A stretch of DNA of 64,000 bases from JANSYL01 sp963921255 (GCA_963921255.3 CAWUEW020000003.1:434001-498000), one strand, 5' to 3'. Counted from the first letter of the stretch, positions 34,103 through 42,254 are shown. Made by a program: numbers and translations. Notes: generated from the letters alone by a model not told the origin.

Positions 34103-34864
34103 TCAGGACACCTGGCCGCCCGCAATCTGAAGGGTTTGGCCATTCACGCTGCGCGCGGCGTCCGAACACAGCCACATCGCCGTGGCCGTCACCTCGTCGA
34201 CCTCCAAGAGCGTCCGATGCCGGTTGCCCTTGGCCAGATAGGCCCGCGCTTCGGCGTCCGAGATGCCCTGCCGCGCCGCGATCTCGGCGGCGTTGCGGTC
34301 GACAATCGGGGTGTCCACGTAGCCCGGGCAAATGGCGTTAAAGGTGATGGGGCCGCCCATATACTCTTCGCTCAGGCCCCGGATCAGGCCGATCACCCCG
34401 TGTTTGGAGGCGGTGTAGGCAATCGCATTGCGCAAGCCCCGCAGGCCCGCGATCGAGGCAATCGCGATCATGCGGGCCGATTGATCCGGGGAAAGTGTCG
34501 CCATCGCTGCCTGGAACGTCAAAAAAGCGCCGTCGAGGTTCGTGGCCATCGTGCTGCGCCAATGCGCCAGCGTTTCAACGTGGAACGGGGCCGGTTCCGC
34601 GATCCCCGCATTCGCCACGCAGATGCGGATCGGTCCATGCGCGGCGGCGGCGCTGGCAATGCCTGACCGGACCGACTCTTCGTCGGCGACATCCATCTGC
34701 AACGGGTGCAGGCGCGGGGAGCTTTCGGCAATCCCTTGCAAACGCTCAAGATTCCGCCCCGTGATCGTGACGTCTGCCCCGGCATCGGCCAGCGCTTTCG
34801 CGATGTCCAGGCCAATCCCGGTGCCGCCGCCGGTGACCAAAGCGTGCTTGCCAGCATGTTCCAT
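34103..34864 (-). CDS. short-chain dehydrogenase/reductase (3-hydroxybutyrate dehydrogenase-like)
   Basis: 253 residues from the ATG at 34864. It is a classical SDR: nucleotide motif TGGGTGIG at 11-18, NAG at 85-87, catalytic Ser137, Tyr150 and Lys154 (YTASK). The NAICPGYVDTPIV segment and the length match 3-hydroxybutyrate dehydrogenase and related enzymes, but the substrate is open. It is the first gene of the unit with kynU, so a role in tryptophan or aromatic breakdown is possible. The promoter would lie in the gap shared with pntA. Confidence 0.85.
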   Translation of the reverse strand: MEHAGKHALVTGGGTGIGLDIAKALADAGADVTITGRNLERLQGIAESSPRLHPLQMDVADEESVRSGIASAAAAHGPIRICVANAGIAEPAPFHVETLAHWRSTMATNLDGAFLTFQAAMATLSPDQSARMIAIASIAGLRGLRNAIAYTASKHGVIGLIRGLSEEYMGGPITFNAICPGYVDTPIVDRNAAEIAARQGISDAEARAYLAKGNRHRTLLEVDEVTATAMWLCSDAARSVNGQTLQIAGGQVS

Positions 34865-34988
34865 GCGGTTCCTCCCCGTTGTTGCGGTCATCCCATCACG
34901 GGCGGGGGGACAGCGCAATCACTTGCCGCCTGTGGTTGAGCGGAAAGTGCCCCGTGCAATCCTGCGTACAAAATTGCGCGGTATGCCA

Positions 34989-35000
34989 TTGTATACGCAA
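34989..35000. promoter_or_regulatory. candidate operator in the SDR/kynU-pntA divergent gap
   Basis: TTGTATACGCAA (34989-35000) has a GTATAC core flanked by TT and AA, like operators of FCD-type GntR regulators. ATTGCG (34974-34979) and CGCAAT (34996-35001) also form an inverted pair around it. It lies about 125 bp ahead of the SDR and 88 bp ahead of pntA. No regulator gene is adjacent. Confidence 0.35.
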
Positions 35001-35087
35001 TAAAATGTCGCGCAGTCCCTTGTTGTGGACAGCGCGCGGCCTTGCTATGGGCCTGCGAGGCTGCCGTCAGCGAAGAAGGGGATGACA

Positions 35088-36659
35088 GTGAAAATAGGGG
35101 CTCCTAAGGAGATCGAACCGGGTGAAGCACGGGTGGCGATGACGCCCGACAGTGCCGCCCAGTTGCAGAAGCTTGGCTACGAATGCGCCATCGAGGCGGG
35201 GGCAGGACACGCTGCCGGGTTCTCGGACGCGTCTTACGAGGCCGCGGGCGTGCAGGTCTACAAGACCGCCGCCAGCCTGTGGAAAGGGTGCGATATCGTC
35301 GCCAAGGTGCGGCCGCCCACCGAAGCGGAAGCCAAGCGCCTGACGCCCGGAAAACTCCTGATCTCGTTCTTCTATCCGGCGGCCAACGAAGCGCTGATGG
35401 ATCTGGCGAAGGACAAGGGCGCCAACGTCATCGCGATGGACATGGTTCCGCGAATCTCGCGTGCGCAGAAGATGGATGCGCTCAGCTCGATGGCGAACAT
35501 TGCGGGCTACCGCGCCGTGATCGAGGCCGGCAACAATTTTGGCCGGTTCTTCACCGGTCAGGTCACCGCCGCCGGCAAGGTGCCGCCCGCCAAGGTTCTG
35601 GTCGTCGGGGCCGGTGTGGCCGGTCTGGCCGCGATCGGAACGGCCACGTCGCTCGGGGCGATCACCTACGCCTTCGACGTGCGCCCTGAAGTGGCCGAAC
35701 AGATTGAATCGATGGGCGCCGAGTTTGTCTTCCTCGAATTCGACGAAGAGCAGACCGATGGGGCCGCCACCGGCGGTTACGCCGCGCCGTCCAGCCCCGA
35801 GTTCCGCGAGGCACAGCTGGCCAAGTTCCGCGAACTTGCGCCCGAGATCGACATCGTCATCACCACCGCGCTGATCCCGAACCGCGACGCACCGGTGCTC
35901 TGGACCAAGGACATGGTCGAGATGATGAAGCCGGGTTCGGTCATCGTCGATCTGGCCGCCGAGCGTGGCGGCAACTGCGAGCTGACCGTCAAGGACGAGA
36001 AGATCACGACCGACAATGGCGTGACGATCGTCGGCTACACCGACTTCCCAAGCCGGATGGCCGCGCAATCCTCGACGCTGTATTCGACCAACATCCGCCA
36101 CATGATGACCGACCTGACGCCCGAGAAGGACGGCCAGGTCAATCACGACATGGAAGATGACGTGATCCGTGGCGCGACCGTCACCTTCGAGGGGGAAATC
36201 ACCTTCCCGCCGCCGCCGCCGAAAGTGGCGGCCATCGCGGCGCAACCGAAGGAAAAGCCGAAGGAAAAGACGCCCGAAGAAATTCGCGCCGAAGAAGTGG
36301 CCGCGTTCAAGGCCCAGACGAAAAACCAGGTGACCTTGCTGGCCATCGGGGGCGCGCTGGTCCTGGGCGTGGGTCTGATTGCCCCGGCCACCTTCATGCA
36401 GCATTTCATCGTGTTCGTCCTGTCGGTCTTCATCGGCTTCCAGGTGATCTGGAACGTCGCGCATTCGCTGCACACGCCGCTGATGGCGGTGACGAACGCA
36501 ATCTCCTCGATCATCATCCTGGGGGCCCTGATGCAGGTCGGGTCGTCTTCGGCGTTGATCACAGTCTTGGCGGCCTTGGGCATCTTCATGGCCGCCGTGA
36601 ACATCTTCGGTGGTTTCCTGGTGACACGGCGCATGCTCGCCATGTTCCAGAAATCCTAA
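35088..36659 (+). CDS. pntA: NAD(P) transhydrogenase subunit alpha
   Basis: 523 residues from GTG 35088, which has AAGGGG at a good 7-nt distance and gives the family start (M)KIGAPKE. An ATG at 35082 is almost touching the ribosome site. Domain I (NAD-binding) covers about 1-390: GEARVAMTPDSA, SMANIAGYRAVIEAG, and VLVVGAGVAGLAAIGTA as the Rossmann motif. A Pro/Lys/Glu linker follows, then three to four membrane helices from about residue 415. PntAB moves hydride from NADH to NADP+ using the proton gradient. pntB follows after 19 bp. Confidence 0.95.
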   Translation: MKIGAPKEIEPGEARVAMTPDSAAQLQKLGYECAIEAGAGHAAGFSDASYEAAGVQVYKTAASLWKGCDIVAKVRPPTEAEAKRLTPGKLLISFFYPAANEALMDLAKDKGANVIAMDMVPRISRAQKMDALSSMANIAGYRAVIEAGNNFGRFFTGQVTAAGKVPPAKVLVVGAGVAGLAAIGTATSLGAITYAFDVRPEVAEQIESMGAEFVFLEFDEEQTDGAATGGYAAPSSPEFREAQLAKFRELAPEIDIVITTALIPNRDAPVLWTKDMVEMMKPGSVIVDLAAERGGNCELTVKDEKITTDNGVTIVGYTDFPSRMAAQSSTLYSTNIRHMMTDLTPEKDGQVNHDMEDDVIRGATVTFEGEITFPPPPPKVAAIAAQPKEKPKEKTPEEIRAEEVAAFKAQTKNQVTLLAIGGALVLGVGLIAPATFMQHFIVFVLSVFIGFQVIWNVAHSLHTPLMAVTNAISSIIILGALMQVGSSSALITVLAALGIFMAAVNIFGGFLVTRRMLAMFQKS

Positions 36660-36678
36660 GCGGGCAGGGGTAAGAGAT

Positions 36679-38187
36679 ATGGATTTCGGATTTACGATTG
36701 CGGCCTATGCGGTCGCGGGCGTGCTCTTCATCCTCTCGCTCGGCGGATTGTCGGGCCAGGAAAGCGCGAAACGGGCCGTCTGGTACGGCATCGCGGGCAT
36801 GGCCATTGCCGTTGTGGCGACCCTGATCGGACCCGGCTCGGGCCTGTGGCTGATGTCGCTCATCCTGATCGGGGCCGGCGCGGCGGTGGGCTATCAGCTC
36901 GCCACACGGGTTCAGATGACCCAGATGCCCGAACTTGTGGCGATCATGCATTCGCTCGTGGGTCTGGCGGCGGTCTTCGTCGGCTTCAACGCCCATATCG
37001 AGATCGGGCGCGTGGCGGCCGAGTTTGCCGGCGCTGGCCTGCCCTTCCCCCAACCGGAAGGTCCGCTCAGCGACGGGGCCTATGCCCTTCTCGGCACGCT
37101 CAGCAACTTTGGCGAGTTGATCGGCAAGAAAACCGGGGTTGAGATCGGCATTCTGCGGGTCGAACTGGTGCTTGGCATCTGGATCGGCGCGGTGACCTTC
37201 ACCGGGTCGGTCGTCGCCTATGGCAAGCTTTCGGGCAATTCCAGCCTGCTGCCGTTCAAGATCGATACCGCGGCCAAGCAACTGCCCGGCGGTCACATGC
37301 TGAACGCGGCGGCGGCCCTTGGCTCGGCTGTCCTGCTGATCATGTACATGGGCGGGTCCGGCACTTGGGCCCTGGTTCTGCTGGCCGCGTTGGGCTTCTT
37401 CATCGGCTACCACCTGATCATGGGCATCGGCGGCGCCGACATGCCGGTCGTGGTGTCGATGCTGAACTCCTACTCGGGGTGGGCCGCGGCGGCCATTGGC
37501 TTCTCTCTGGGCAATGACCTTCTGATCGTGGTCGGCGCGCTGGTGGGCTCCTCCGGTGCGATCCTCAGCTACATCATGTGTAAGGCCATGAACCGCAGCT
37601 TCATCAGCGTGATCCTGGGCGGCTTTGGCGGCGCCTCGGGCGAGCAGATGGCCGTGGAAGGCGAACAGGTGGCGATCGACGCCGATGGCGTCGCGGCGGC
37701 GCTGAACGACGCCGACAGCGTCATCATCGTGCCGGGCTACGGCATGGCGGTGGCCCAGGCGCAGCAATCCGTCTCGGAACTGACCCGCAAGATGCGGGCC
37801 GCCGGGAAAGAGGTGCGCTTTGCCATCCACCCCGTGGCAGGCCGCCTGCCGGGCCACATGAACGTGCTGCTGGCCGAAGCCAAAGTGCCCTATGACATCG
37901 TGTTGGAAATGGAAGAAATCAACGATGACTTCCCCGACACCGACGTGGTTATCGTGATCGGCTCGAACGACATCGTGAACCCGGCGGCCCAGGACGATCC
38001 GAACTCGCCCATCGCGGGCATGCCGGTTCTGGAAGTCTGGAAAGCCAAGCAGGTCTTCGTGTCGAAACGGGGGCAGGGCACGGGCTACTCGGGGATCGAG
38101 AACCCGCTGTTCTACAAAGAGAACACGCGCATGTTCTACGGTGACGCGAAAGCCTCGGTCGACAGCCTGCTGCCGAAAGTCAGCTAA
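36679..38187 (+). CDS. pntB: NAD(P) transhydrogenase subunit beta
   Basis: 502 residues. The first 280 residues are about nine membrane helices (domain II); the rest is the NADP(H)-binding domain III with VIIVPGYGMAVAQAQ, AIHPVAGRLPGHMNVLLAEA, and VVIVIGSNDIVNPAAQDDPNSPIAGMP split over its loops. These are standard for PntB, the proton-channel and NADPH-site subunit. It is co-transcribed with pntA and closed by a clear terminator. Confidence 0.95.
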   Translation: MDFGFTIAAYAVAGVLFILSLGGLSGQESAKRAVWYGIAGMAIAVVATLIGPGSGLWLMSLILIGAGAAVGYQLATRVQMTQMPELVAIMHSLVGLAAVFVGFNAHIEIGRVAAEFAGAGLPFPQPEGPLSDGAYALLGTLSNFGELIGKKTGVEIGILRVELVLGIWIGAVTFTGSVVAYGKLSGNSSLLPFKIDTAAKQLPGGHMLNAAAALGSAVLLIMYMGGSGTWALVLLAALGFFIGYHLIMGIGGADMPVVVSMLNSYSGWAAAAIGFSLGNDLLIVVGALVGSSGAILSYIMCKAMNRSFISVILGGFGGASGEQMAVEGEQVAIDADGVAAALNDADSVIIVPGYGMAVAQAQQSVSELTRKMRAAGKEVRFAIHPVAGRLPGHMNVLLAEAKVPYDIVLEMEEINDDFPDTDVVIVIGSNDIVNPAAQDDPNSPIAGMPVLEVWKAKQVFVSKRGQGTGYSGIENPLFYKENTRMFYGDAKASVDSLLPKVS

Positions 38188-38213
38188 GCCGACACCGCTT
38201 GAAAAGACGACGA

Positions 38214-38240
38214 AGGGCTCCGGATTCCGGGGCCCTTTCT
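38214..38240 (+). terminator. intrinsic terminator of pntAB
   Basis: AGGGCTCCGG (38214-38223) pairs with CCGGGGCCCT (38227-38236), ten pairs with one G-T wobble, loop ATT, then TTCT. It begins 27 nt after the pntB stop. Confidence 0.8.
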
Positions 38241-38311
38241 GCTGTCCAGGCGCGACATTTTTGGCCAGCCAGGAGCGACGCCCGGCCTTGCGCCGCGCGC
38301 CCCGGCTTCTT

Positions 38312-38332
38312 ACCTTATTAAAACACTAAGGT
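38312..38332. promoter_or_regulatory. inverted repeat ahead of the small hypothetical gene
   Basis: ACCTTA (38312-38317) and TAAGGT (38327-38332) are an inverted pair with a 9-nt A/T-rich centre, 11 nt before the start at 38344. The right arm could also serve as the ribosome site (AAGG), so binding there would block translation or transcription start. Confidence 0.35.
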
Positions 38333-38343
38333 TATGCTGCCCC

Positions 38344-38796
38344 ATGTCCCTGCCTGCCCCATTGCCACTTGCCACGACCCGCGATGCCCCGTCTGAGGGG
38401 GTTGATATGCGTGCGCTTGCGCTGCTGCGCGTGGTCGGCGCGCGCTGCCGGGTCATGGCCCGGGCCGATTTGTTCCACGCCTGCGCGATGCTCAGCACCG
38501 ACCGCGACCGTGCGGCAGAAGCGGTGGCGACCGCGCTGCTGCGGGCCTTCGATGGCACGGGTGGTCTGCCCCGTCTGCGGTTCTACCAGCCCATGGCGCC
38601 CGAGGTCAGCTTTGACGAACACTGGCTCCTTGCGGCTCTCGCCGCGGCCGGGCGGGGTGACACGGACAGTCTGACCTTCCTCGTGGCGCGCCGCGTGCCG
38701 GCCTATGCCCGGCGGCAGGTCGCGTTCCTCGTCGGGGCCTTGGCGCATGCCCTGCCTACCGCAGACCCGGCCCTGACGCAGGCGGACGCGGCCTGA
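38344..38796 (+). CDS. hypothetical protein, about 150 residues
   Basis: I do not recognise a named family. The protein is 150 residues; an alternative ATG at 38407 gives 129 and removes a Pro-rich start. It is largely alpha-helical and Arg/Ala-rich, with MRALALLRVVGARCRVMARADLFHACAML and a C-terminal VAFLVGALAHALP stretch. Codon use is like that of the neighbours, and similar short proteins occur beside other genes in Rhodobacteraceae. It ends just 6 bp before the Irr-like box of dps, and an inverted repeat precedes it. Confidence 0.6.
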   Translation: MSLPAPLPLATTRDAPSEGVDMRALALLRVVGARCRVMARADLFHACAMLSTDRDRAAEAVATALLRAFDGTGGLPRLRFYQPMAPEVSFDEHWLLAALAAAGRGDTDSLTFLVARRVPAYARRQVAFLVGALAHALPTADPALTQADAA

Positions 38797-38802
38797 ATCT
38801 TT

Positions 38803-38819
38803 TTTAGAATGACTCTAGA
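38803..38819 (+). promoter_or_regulatory. Irr-box-like operator upstream of dps
   Basis: TTTAGAA-TGA-CTCTAGA (38803-38819) matches the iron control element bound by Irr in alphaproteobacteria (TTTAGAA-N3-TTCTAAA) at 12 of 14 fixed positions, as I recall that consensus. It lies 91 bp ahead of the dps start. Irr represses iron storage genes in low iron, so the placement fits. Confidence 0.5.
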
Positions 38820-38910
38820 CTTGGGCCGGGGCGCGCCCTAGCTTTTGGGGCACAGCCAGCCGTGCCCGTGGCAGAGCCAGCCAAATTCCATTTCTTGAAG
38901 GGACACTTTT

Positions 38911-39378
38911 ATGCAACCCGCCAATGACCTGAGCCCGAGCGCCCAAGCTGCCATCTGCGAAGCGCTGAACCAATCCGTTGCCGAAACGGCCGTGACCACG
39001 ATGCTGGCGCAAAACTTCCACTGGAACGTGACCGGGATGGCCTTTGGCCCGCTCCACGCGCTGTTCCAAGAAATCTACGAAGACCACTTCACGGCGCAGG
39101 ACGATCTGGCCGAGCGGATCAAGGCGTTGGACGGCCACGCCGAAGGCACGCTGGCGGGGATGATCGCGCGCTCCAAGGTGACCGAGCATGACGGCCACGC
39201 GGATGATCGCACCATGGTCGAAGTGATGAAGAACGCCCAGGAAACGCTGGCCGCCACGCTTGGTCAATGCGGGGAACTGGCCGCCGAACATGGCGATACG
39301 CTGACCGAGGATCTGTGCATCGCACGCGGCCAGACCCACGAGAAATTCGCCTGGTTCCTGCGCGCCCATCTGCGCTGA
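38911..39378 (+). CDS. dps: Dps-family ferritin-like DNA-protection protein
   Basis: 155 residues, the usual Dps size. The ferroxidase motif is NFHWNVTGMAFGPLHALFQE followed by IYEDHFTAQDDLAERI, carrying the His, Asp and Glu that bind iron between subunits. The whole protein is one four-helix bundle, with a short N-terminus that lacks a lysine-rich DNA-binding tail. Dps cages oxidise Fe(II) with peroxide and store iron. An Irr-like box upstream and the iron-linked hemP/DUF1289 pair next door support iron control. A two-hairpin element follows the stop. Confidence 0.93.
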   Translation: MQPANDLSPSAQAAICEALNQSVAETAVTTMLAQNFHWNVTGMAFGPLHALFQEIYEDHFTAQDDLAERIKALDGHAEGTLAGMIARSKVTEHDGHADDRTMVEVMKNAQETLAATLGQCGELAAEHGDTLTEDLCIARGQTHEKFAWFLRAHLR

Positions 39379-39380
39379 GC

Positions 39381-39433
39381 GGGCAAAAATTTCGGAAAAA
39401 TTTTTGGGTCGGAAAACATGTGTTTTCCGGCCC
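39381..39433. repeat. two-hairpin palindromic element with closing outer stem
   Basis: Hairpin one is AAAAATTT/AAATTTTT (39385-39392, 39398-39405). Hairpin two is GGGTCGGAAAACA/TGTTTTCCGGCCC (39406-39418, 39421-39433), 13 pairs with one G-T wobble. GGGC at 39381-39384 can instead pair with GCCC at 39430-39433 as an outer stem. It lies between the convergent dps and DUF1289 genes and probably ends both transcripts. Confidence 0.75.
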
Positions 39434-39448
39434 GTTTCATGTCGGTGG

Positions 39449-39712
39449 CTATACGGCCCGGGCGATCCGCTTGAAGGGCGGTTTGACGCCTTTCTTCAGG
39501 CATTTGCGCGCATATTTCGGGGCCCAATGGGAATACTTGCCCATCACGTCCTGCTGCGCGATCAGCATGTCGACGAACGCCTCCTGGTGGGCGGGCTTCT
39601 TCAGTTTCTTGAACATCGATTTCTGCGCCTTGGTCATGGAGCAGCCGATGCAATGCCCCTCACGGCGGAACTTGCAGACATCGATGCAGGGGCTTGGAGT
39701 CTTCTTGGACAT
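39449..39712 (-). CDS. DUF1289 family cysteine-rich protein
   Basis: 87 residues. The N-terminal motif PCIDVCKFRREGHCIGC gives the four cysteines (CX3C...CX2C) of DUF1289, a family of small probable Fe-S or zinc proteins. A basic helical part follows, Lys/Arg-rich (KKLKKPAHQE, KYARKCLKKGVKPPFKR) with an extra cysteine, extending beyond the minimal domain. It sits 20 bp after hemP on the same strand, so the two are likely one iron-responsive unit. Function is not established. Confidence 0.85.
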   Translation of the reverse strand: MSKKTPSPCIDVCKFRREGHCIGCSMTKAQKSMFKKLKKPAHQEAFVDMLIAQQDVMGKYSHWAPKYARKCLKKGVKPPFKRIARAV

Positions 39713-39732
39713 GCCTGGCCTTTGCGACGCGG

Positions 39733-39918
39733 TTATTTCGTGAGGATCAGTTTGCCGGCGCGGGTGATGCGCAGCGTGTAGGTCTTGTCGTCCAGCACGA
39801 TCAACGCGGTGTTCTCGTCGCCCACAAGGCGGCGCGCGTCATAGATCGGTTGGGTGGCGGCCAAAGGCACGCTCTGGCGGGATTCGGGAAGGTCACTCAT
39901 CGGTCCGTGGAAGCTCAT
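39733..39918 (-). CDS. hemP: hemin uptake protein HemP family
   Basis: 61 residues from the ATG at 39918 (GGAG 9 nt upstream); an ATG at 39900 would give 55. The C-terminal half matches HemP: PIYDARRLVGDENTALIVLD, then YTLRITRAGKLILTK at the very end. HemP proteins are small, iron-responsive and usually lie beside heme uptake genes; in Burkholderia and Bradyrhizobium they help to express the heme receptor. No heme receptor or transporter lies in this window, so here the partner is only the DUF1289 gene. Confidence 0.88.
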   Translation of the reverse strand: MSFHGPMSDLPESRQSVPLAATQPIYDARRLVGDENTALIVLDDKTYTLRITRAGKLILTK

Positions 39919-39955
39919 GCGGGCGCACTCCGGTGGTCAGTCCTGGTCTGGCTTC

Positions 39956-39985
39956 ATACCTGAGCAAATTCGTCGGACATGTCAA
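39956..39985 (-). promoter_or_regulatory. candidate promoter of hemP-DUF1289
   Basis: On the minus strand TTGACA (39985-39980) is a perfect -35 box and overlaps the palindrome GACATGTC (39976-39983), a possible operator. The -10 18 nt further on (AGGTAT) is poor. It lies about 40 bp ahead of hemP. Confidence 0.35.
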
Positions 39986-40034
39986 TCCTGATCGTTTTAA
40001 TCGGGATAATTTTCGTCGGGCCGATAGGCTTTGC

Positions 40035-41153
40035 CTAAAATTCGGGCCGTGCGGCCAACGCGGCGATCGCGTCCGCGACCTCGACCCGCACGGGGCCCGG
40101 CCGGGGCGCGTCCCGCAACGTCGTGAACCAGTGTTCGGGCGGGTTGCGCCCGGCGCGCGCCTTGTCCCAGGTCAGGGCGCGCAACACGGCCTCGGCGTCG
40201 GGCGGGACGCGGTCGGGGATGTCCTGACCGGTCAACGTGCCCCATACGCCGGTCCACAGCCGGCCCACCGACCACGGGTTGTAACCGCCGCCGCCCAGAA
40301 CCAGCAGCCGGGGCGCCCCCAGATCCATCAGGCCTTGCAGCACCGCCCAATGGGCATTGTTCGACAGGGTCAGGCGCGACAGCGGATCCTCGGTCACCGC
40401 ATCGGCCCCGCATTGCAGGACAATGGCGTCCGGCGCGAACCGGGCCACCTTGGGCAGGATCAGGCGGTCGCGGATTTCGGCCATCTCGGTGTCGTTGAAC
40501 CCGCGCGGCACCGGCAGGTTGAAGCAATTGCCGCCGCCGTCATCCTCCAGCGTGCCGGTAAAGGGCCAGCGGCGCGCCTCGTGGATCGAGATCAAGAGCG
40601 CATCGGGATCGCCGGCAAAGGCCACCTCGACCCCGTCGCCGTGATGGGCGTCAATGTCGATATAGGCGATCCGGCGCGCCCCCGCGCGACGCAGCGACAG
40701 CATCGCCAGCACAGGGTCGTTCAGGTAGCAAAACCCGGCGGCACGATCGGGCATGCCATGATGGGTGCCGCCTCCCGGGTGGTAGATCACGCCGCCCCCC
40801 GCCAGCAGTTCCCCCGCCAGAAGCGACGCGCCCGCCGCGGTGGCGGGACGCCGGAACATCTCGGCATAAATGGGGTTGGACACGGTCCCAAGCCCGTGCC
40901 GATCGCGCACCGCATCGCTGACGGCCTGGTCCGTCTCGGCCTGTTCCAGCGCCGCGACATAGGCGGGCGTGTGCCAGATGGTCAGCGCCTTGGGTTTTGC
41001 GCGCGGGCTGTTGCGGTAGCGCGACGGCGGCAACCATCCCATCGCGCGGCTCAGATCCATGGCGGTGGACACGCGCGGCACGCGCAGCGGGTGCCATGCC
41101 CCGTAGCTGGACCCGCGATAGATCTCTGATCCGAGGAAAAGCGGGCCCGTCAC
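40035..41153 (-). CDS. histone deacetylase-family (AcuC-like) amidohydrolase
   Basis: 372 residues from GTG 41153, which overlaps the stop of the GPx gene (GTGA). The family core is intact: HPGGGTHHG with the general-base His131-His132 pair, GFCYLND, YIDIDAHHGDGV with zinc-ligand Asp168 and His170, and LQCGADA with the last zinc Asp. LVLGGGGY carries the glycine loop near the catalytic tyrosine. Bacterial members deacetylate acetyl-lysine on enzymes such as acetyl-CoA synthetase (AcuC), or acetylpolyamines. No acetyltransferase gene is adjacent. Confidence 0.9.
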   Translation of the reverse strand: MTGPLFLGSEIYRGSSYGAWHPLRVPRVSTAMDLSRAMGWLPPSRYRNSPRAKPKALTIWHTPAYVAALEQAETDQAVSDAVRDRHGLGTVSNPIYAEMFRRPATAAGASLLAGELLAGGGVIYHPGGGTHHGMPDRAAGFCYLNDPVLAMLSLRRAGARRIAYIDIDAHHGDGVEVAFAGDPDALLISIHEARRWPFTGTLEDDGGGNCFNLPVPRGFNDTEMAEIRDRLILPKVARFAPDAIVLQCGADAVTEDPLSRLTLSNNAHWAVLQGLMDLGAPRLLVLGGGGYNPWSVGRLWTGVWGTLTGQDIPDRVPPDAEAVLRALTWDKARAGRNPPEHWFTTLRDAPRPGPVRVEVADAIAALAARPEF

Positions 41154-41683
41154 GCCTCCAGCAACGCCTCGATATGCCGGCGCATCCGCGGCCCCATCGG
41201 GTCGGCCTCGCTGCCATAGGTGCGCACCACGGCGCCCGCGCCGTTCAGCAGGACCTTGTTGAAGTTCCACACCGGGCGGAACCGATGTTCCCGCCGCAAC
41301 CACGCATAGAACGGATGTGCATCGCGTCCCCGGACCGATGTGATCGTGGTCATCGGAAGGGTCAGGTCGAAATTCACCTCGCAGAAATCGGCAACCTCGG
41401 CGTTGCTGTCCAGTTCCTGCGCAAAGTCGTTCGACGGCACGGCCAGAACCACCAGTCCGCGCGGACCATAGATTTCGTGCAACGCCTGTAGGGCGTCGTA
41501 TTGCGGCGTGAACCCGCAGAGCGAGGCGGTGTTGACCACCAACACTGGCTGCCCACGCCAATCGGCCATGTCGTACTGTCCGCCGTCGATGCTGTCGAAG
41601 CGGAAGCTTTGCGTCGCAAGGGCGGGCCCGGCGGCAAATGGCAGGGCCAAGGCGGTGCCCAAAAGGTGGCGTCGGGTGATCAT
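41150..41683 (-). CDS. exported glutathione peroxidase-family protein
   Basis: 177 residues. The N-terminus TRRHLLGTALALPFAAGPALA looks like a signal peptide, with a twin-arginine start that could use Tat. The mature part has the GPx core: NTASLCGFTPQYDALQ with the peroxidatic Cys56, AVPSNDFAQEL in place of the usual 'FPCNQFGxQEP', and PVWNFNKVLL with the Trp-Asn pair. It uses cysteine, not selenocysteine. It should reduce peroxides in the periplasm, with thioredoxin or glutathione-like donors unknown. It is coupled to the HDAC-like gene. Confidence 0.87.
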   Translation of the reverse strand: MITRRHLLGTALALPFAAGPALATQSFRFDSIDGGQYDMADWRGQPVLVVNTASLCGFTPQYDALQALHEIYGPRGLVVLAVPSNDFAQELDSNAEVADFCEVNFDLTLPMTTITSVRGRDAHPFYAWLRREHRFRPVWNFNKVLLNGAGAVVRTYGSEADPMGPRMRRHIEALLEA

Positions 41684-41780
41684 GGTCGGCTCCTCTGGTC
41701 TGATGCGCAGCTATGCCGTCCGCGGCACGGGTCAAGCGCGGCAATTGCACCCGGGATCGCGCCGTGGAATAAGCAGGCCC

Positions 41781-42254
41781 ATGGTCAAACGCACGAAATA
41801 TCAGGCGCCGTTGCGCATTGGGGGGCTGTCCAAGCGGGAAACCCGGACCCAGTTCGCGGCGCTTCCGTTTCGACGCAAGAAGGACGCGGTCGAGGTCCTT
41901 TTGATCTCGTCGCTCGACACCGGGCGCTGGATCGTGCCCAAGGGCTGGCCCATGGACGGCGTGACACCCGCCGGTGCAGCCGCGCAGGAAGCCTGGGAAG
42001 AGGCGGGCGTGCGCGGCAAGATCTACGAAACCTGCATCGGCCTGTATTCCTATTCCAAGTATCTCGACGAAGACATGTCGCTGCCCGTGATCGTGGCGGT
42101 CTTCGGCCTTGAGGCCAAACGGATCGACGACCGTTTTCCCGAAGTGCGGCGCCGCAAGCGAAAGTGGCTGTCCCTGAAGAAGGCCGCGGCCCGAGTGGAA
42201 GAGCCGGAGCTCAAGCAGATCATCCGCAATTTCGATCCGTCGCGCCTGCGCTGA
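41781..42254 (+). CDS. Nudix hydrolase (diphosphoinositol-polyphosphate phosphohydrolase-like)
   Basis: 157 residues from the ATG at 41781. The Nudix region is GVTPAGAAAQEAWEEAGVRG: the EAxEEAG catalytic core is present, but the canonical glutamate after the first glycine is Ala and the Arg before Glu is Gln. This is the pattern of the DIPP/APS-like group. LLISSLDTGRWIVPKGWP before it is also typical. The protein ends with a basic C-terminus (RRRKRKWLSLKKAAARV). Likely substrates are diadenosine polyphosphates or similar. It is divergent from the GPx gene over 97 bp. Confidence 0.85.
   Translation: MVKRTKYQAPLRIGGLSKRETRTQFAALPFRRKKDAVEVLLISSLDTGRWIVPKGWPMDGVTPAGAAAQEAWEEAGVRGKIYETCIGLYSYSKYLDEDMSLPVIVAVFGLEAKRIDDRFPEVRRRKRKWLSLKKAAARVEEPELKQIIRNFDPSRLR

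Noticed and set aside
37890..38081. Small antisense genes inside pntB and similar short frames
   Set aside because: They lie within well-identified genes, lack ribosome sites and have shadow-type composition.
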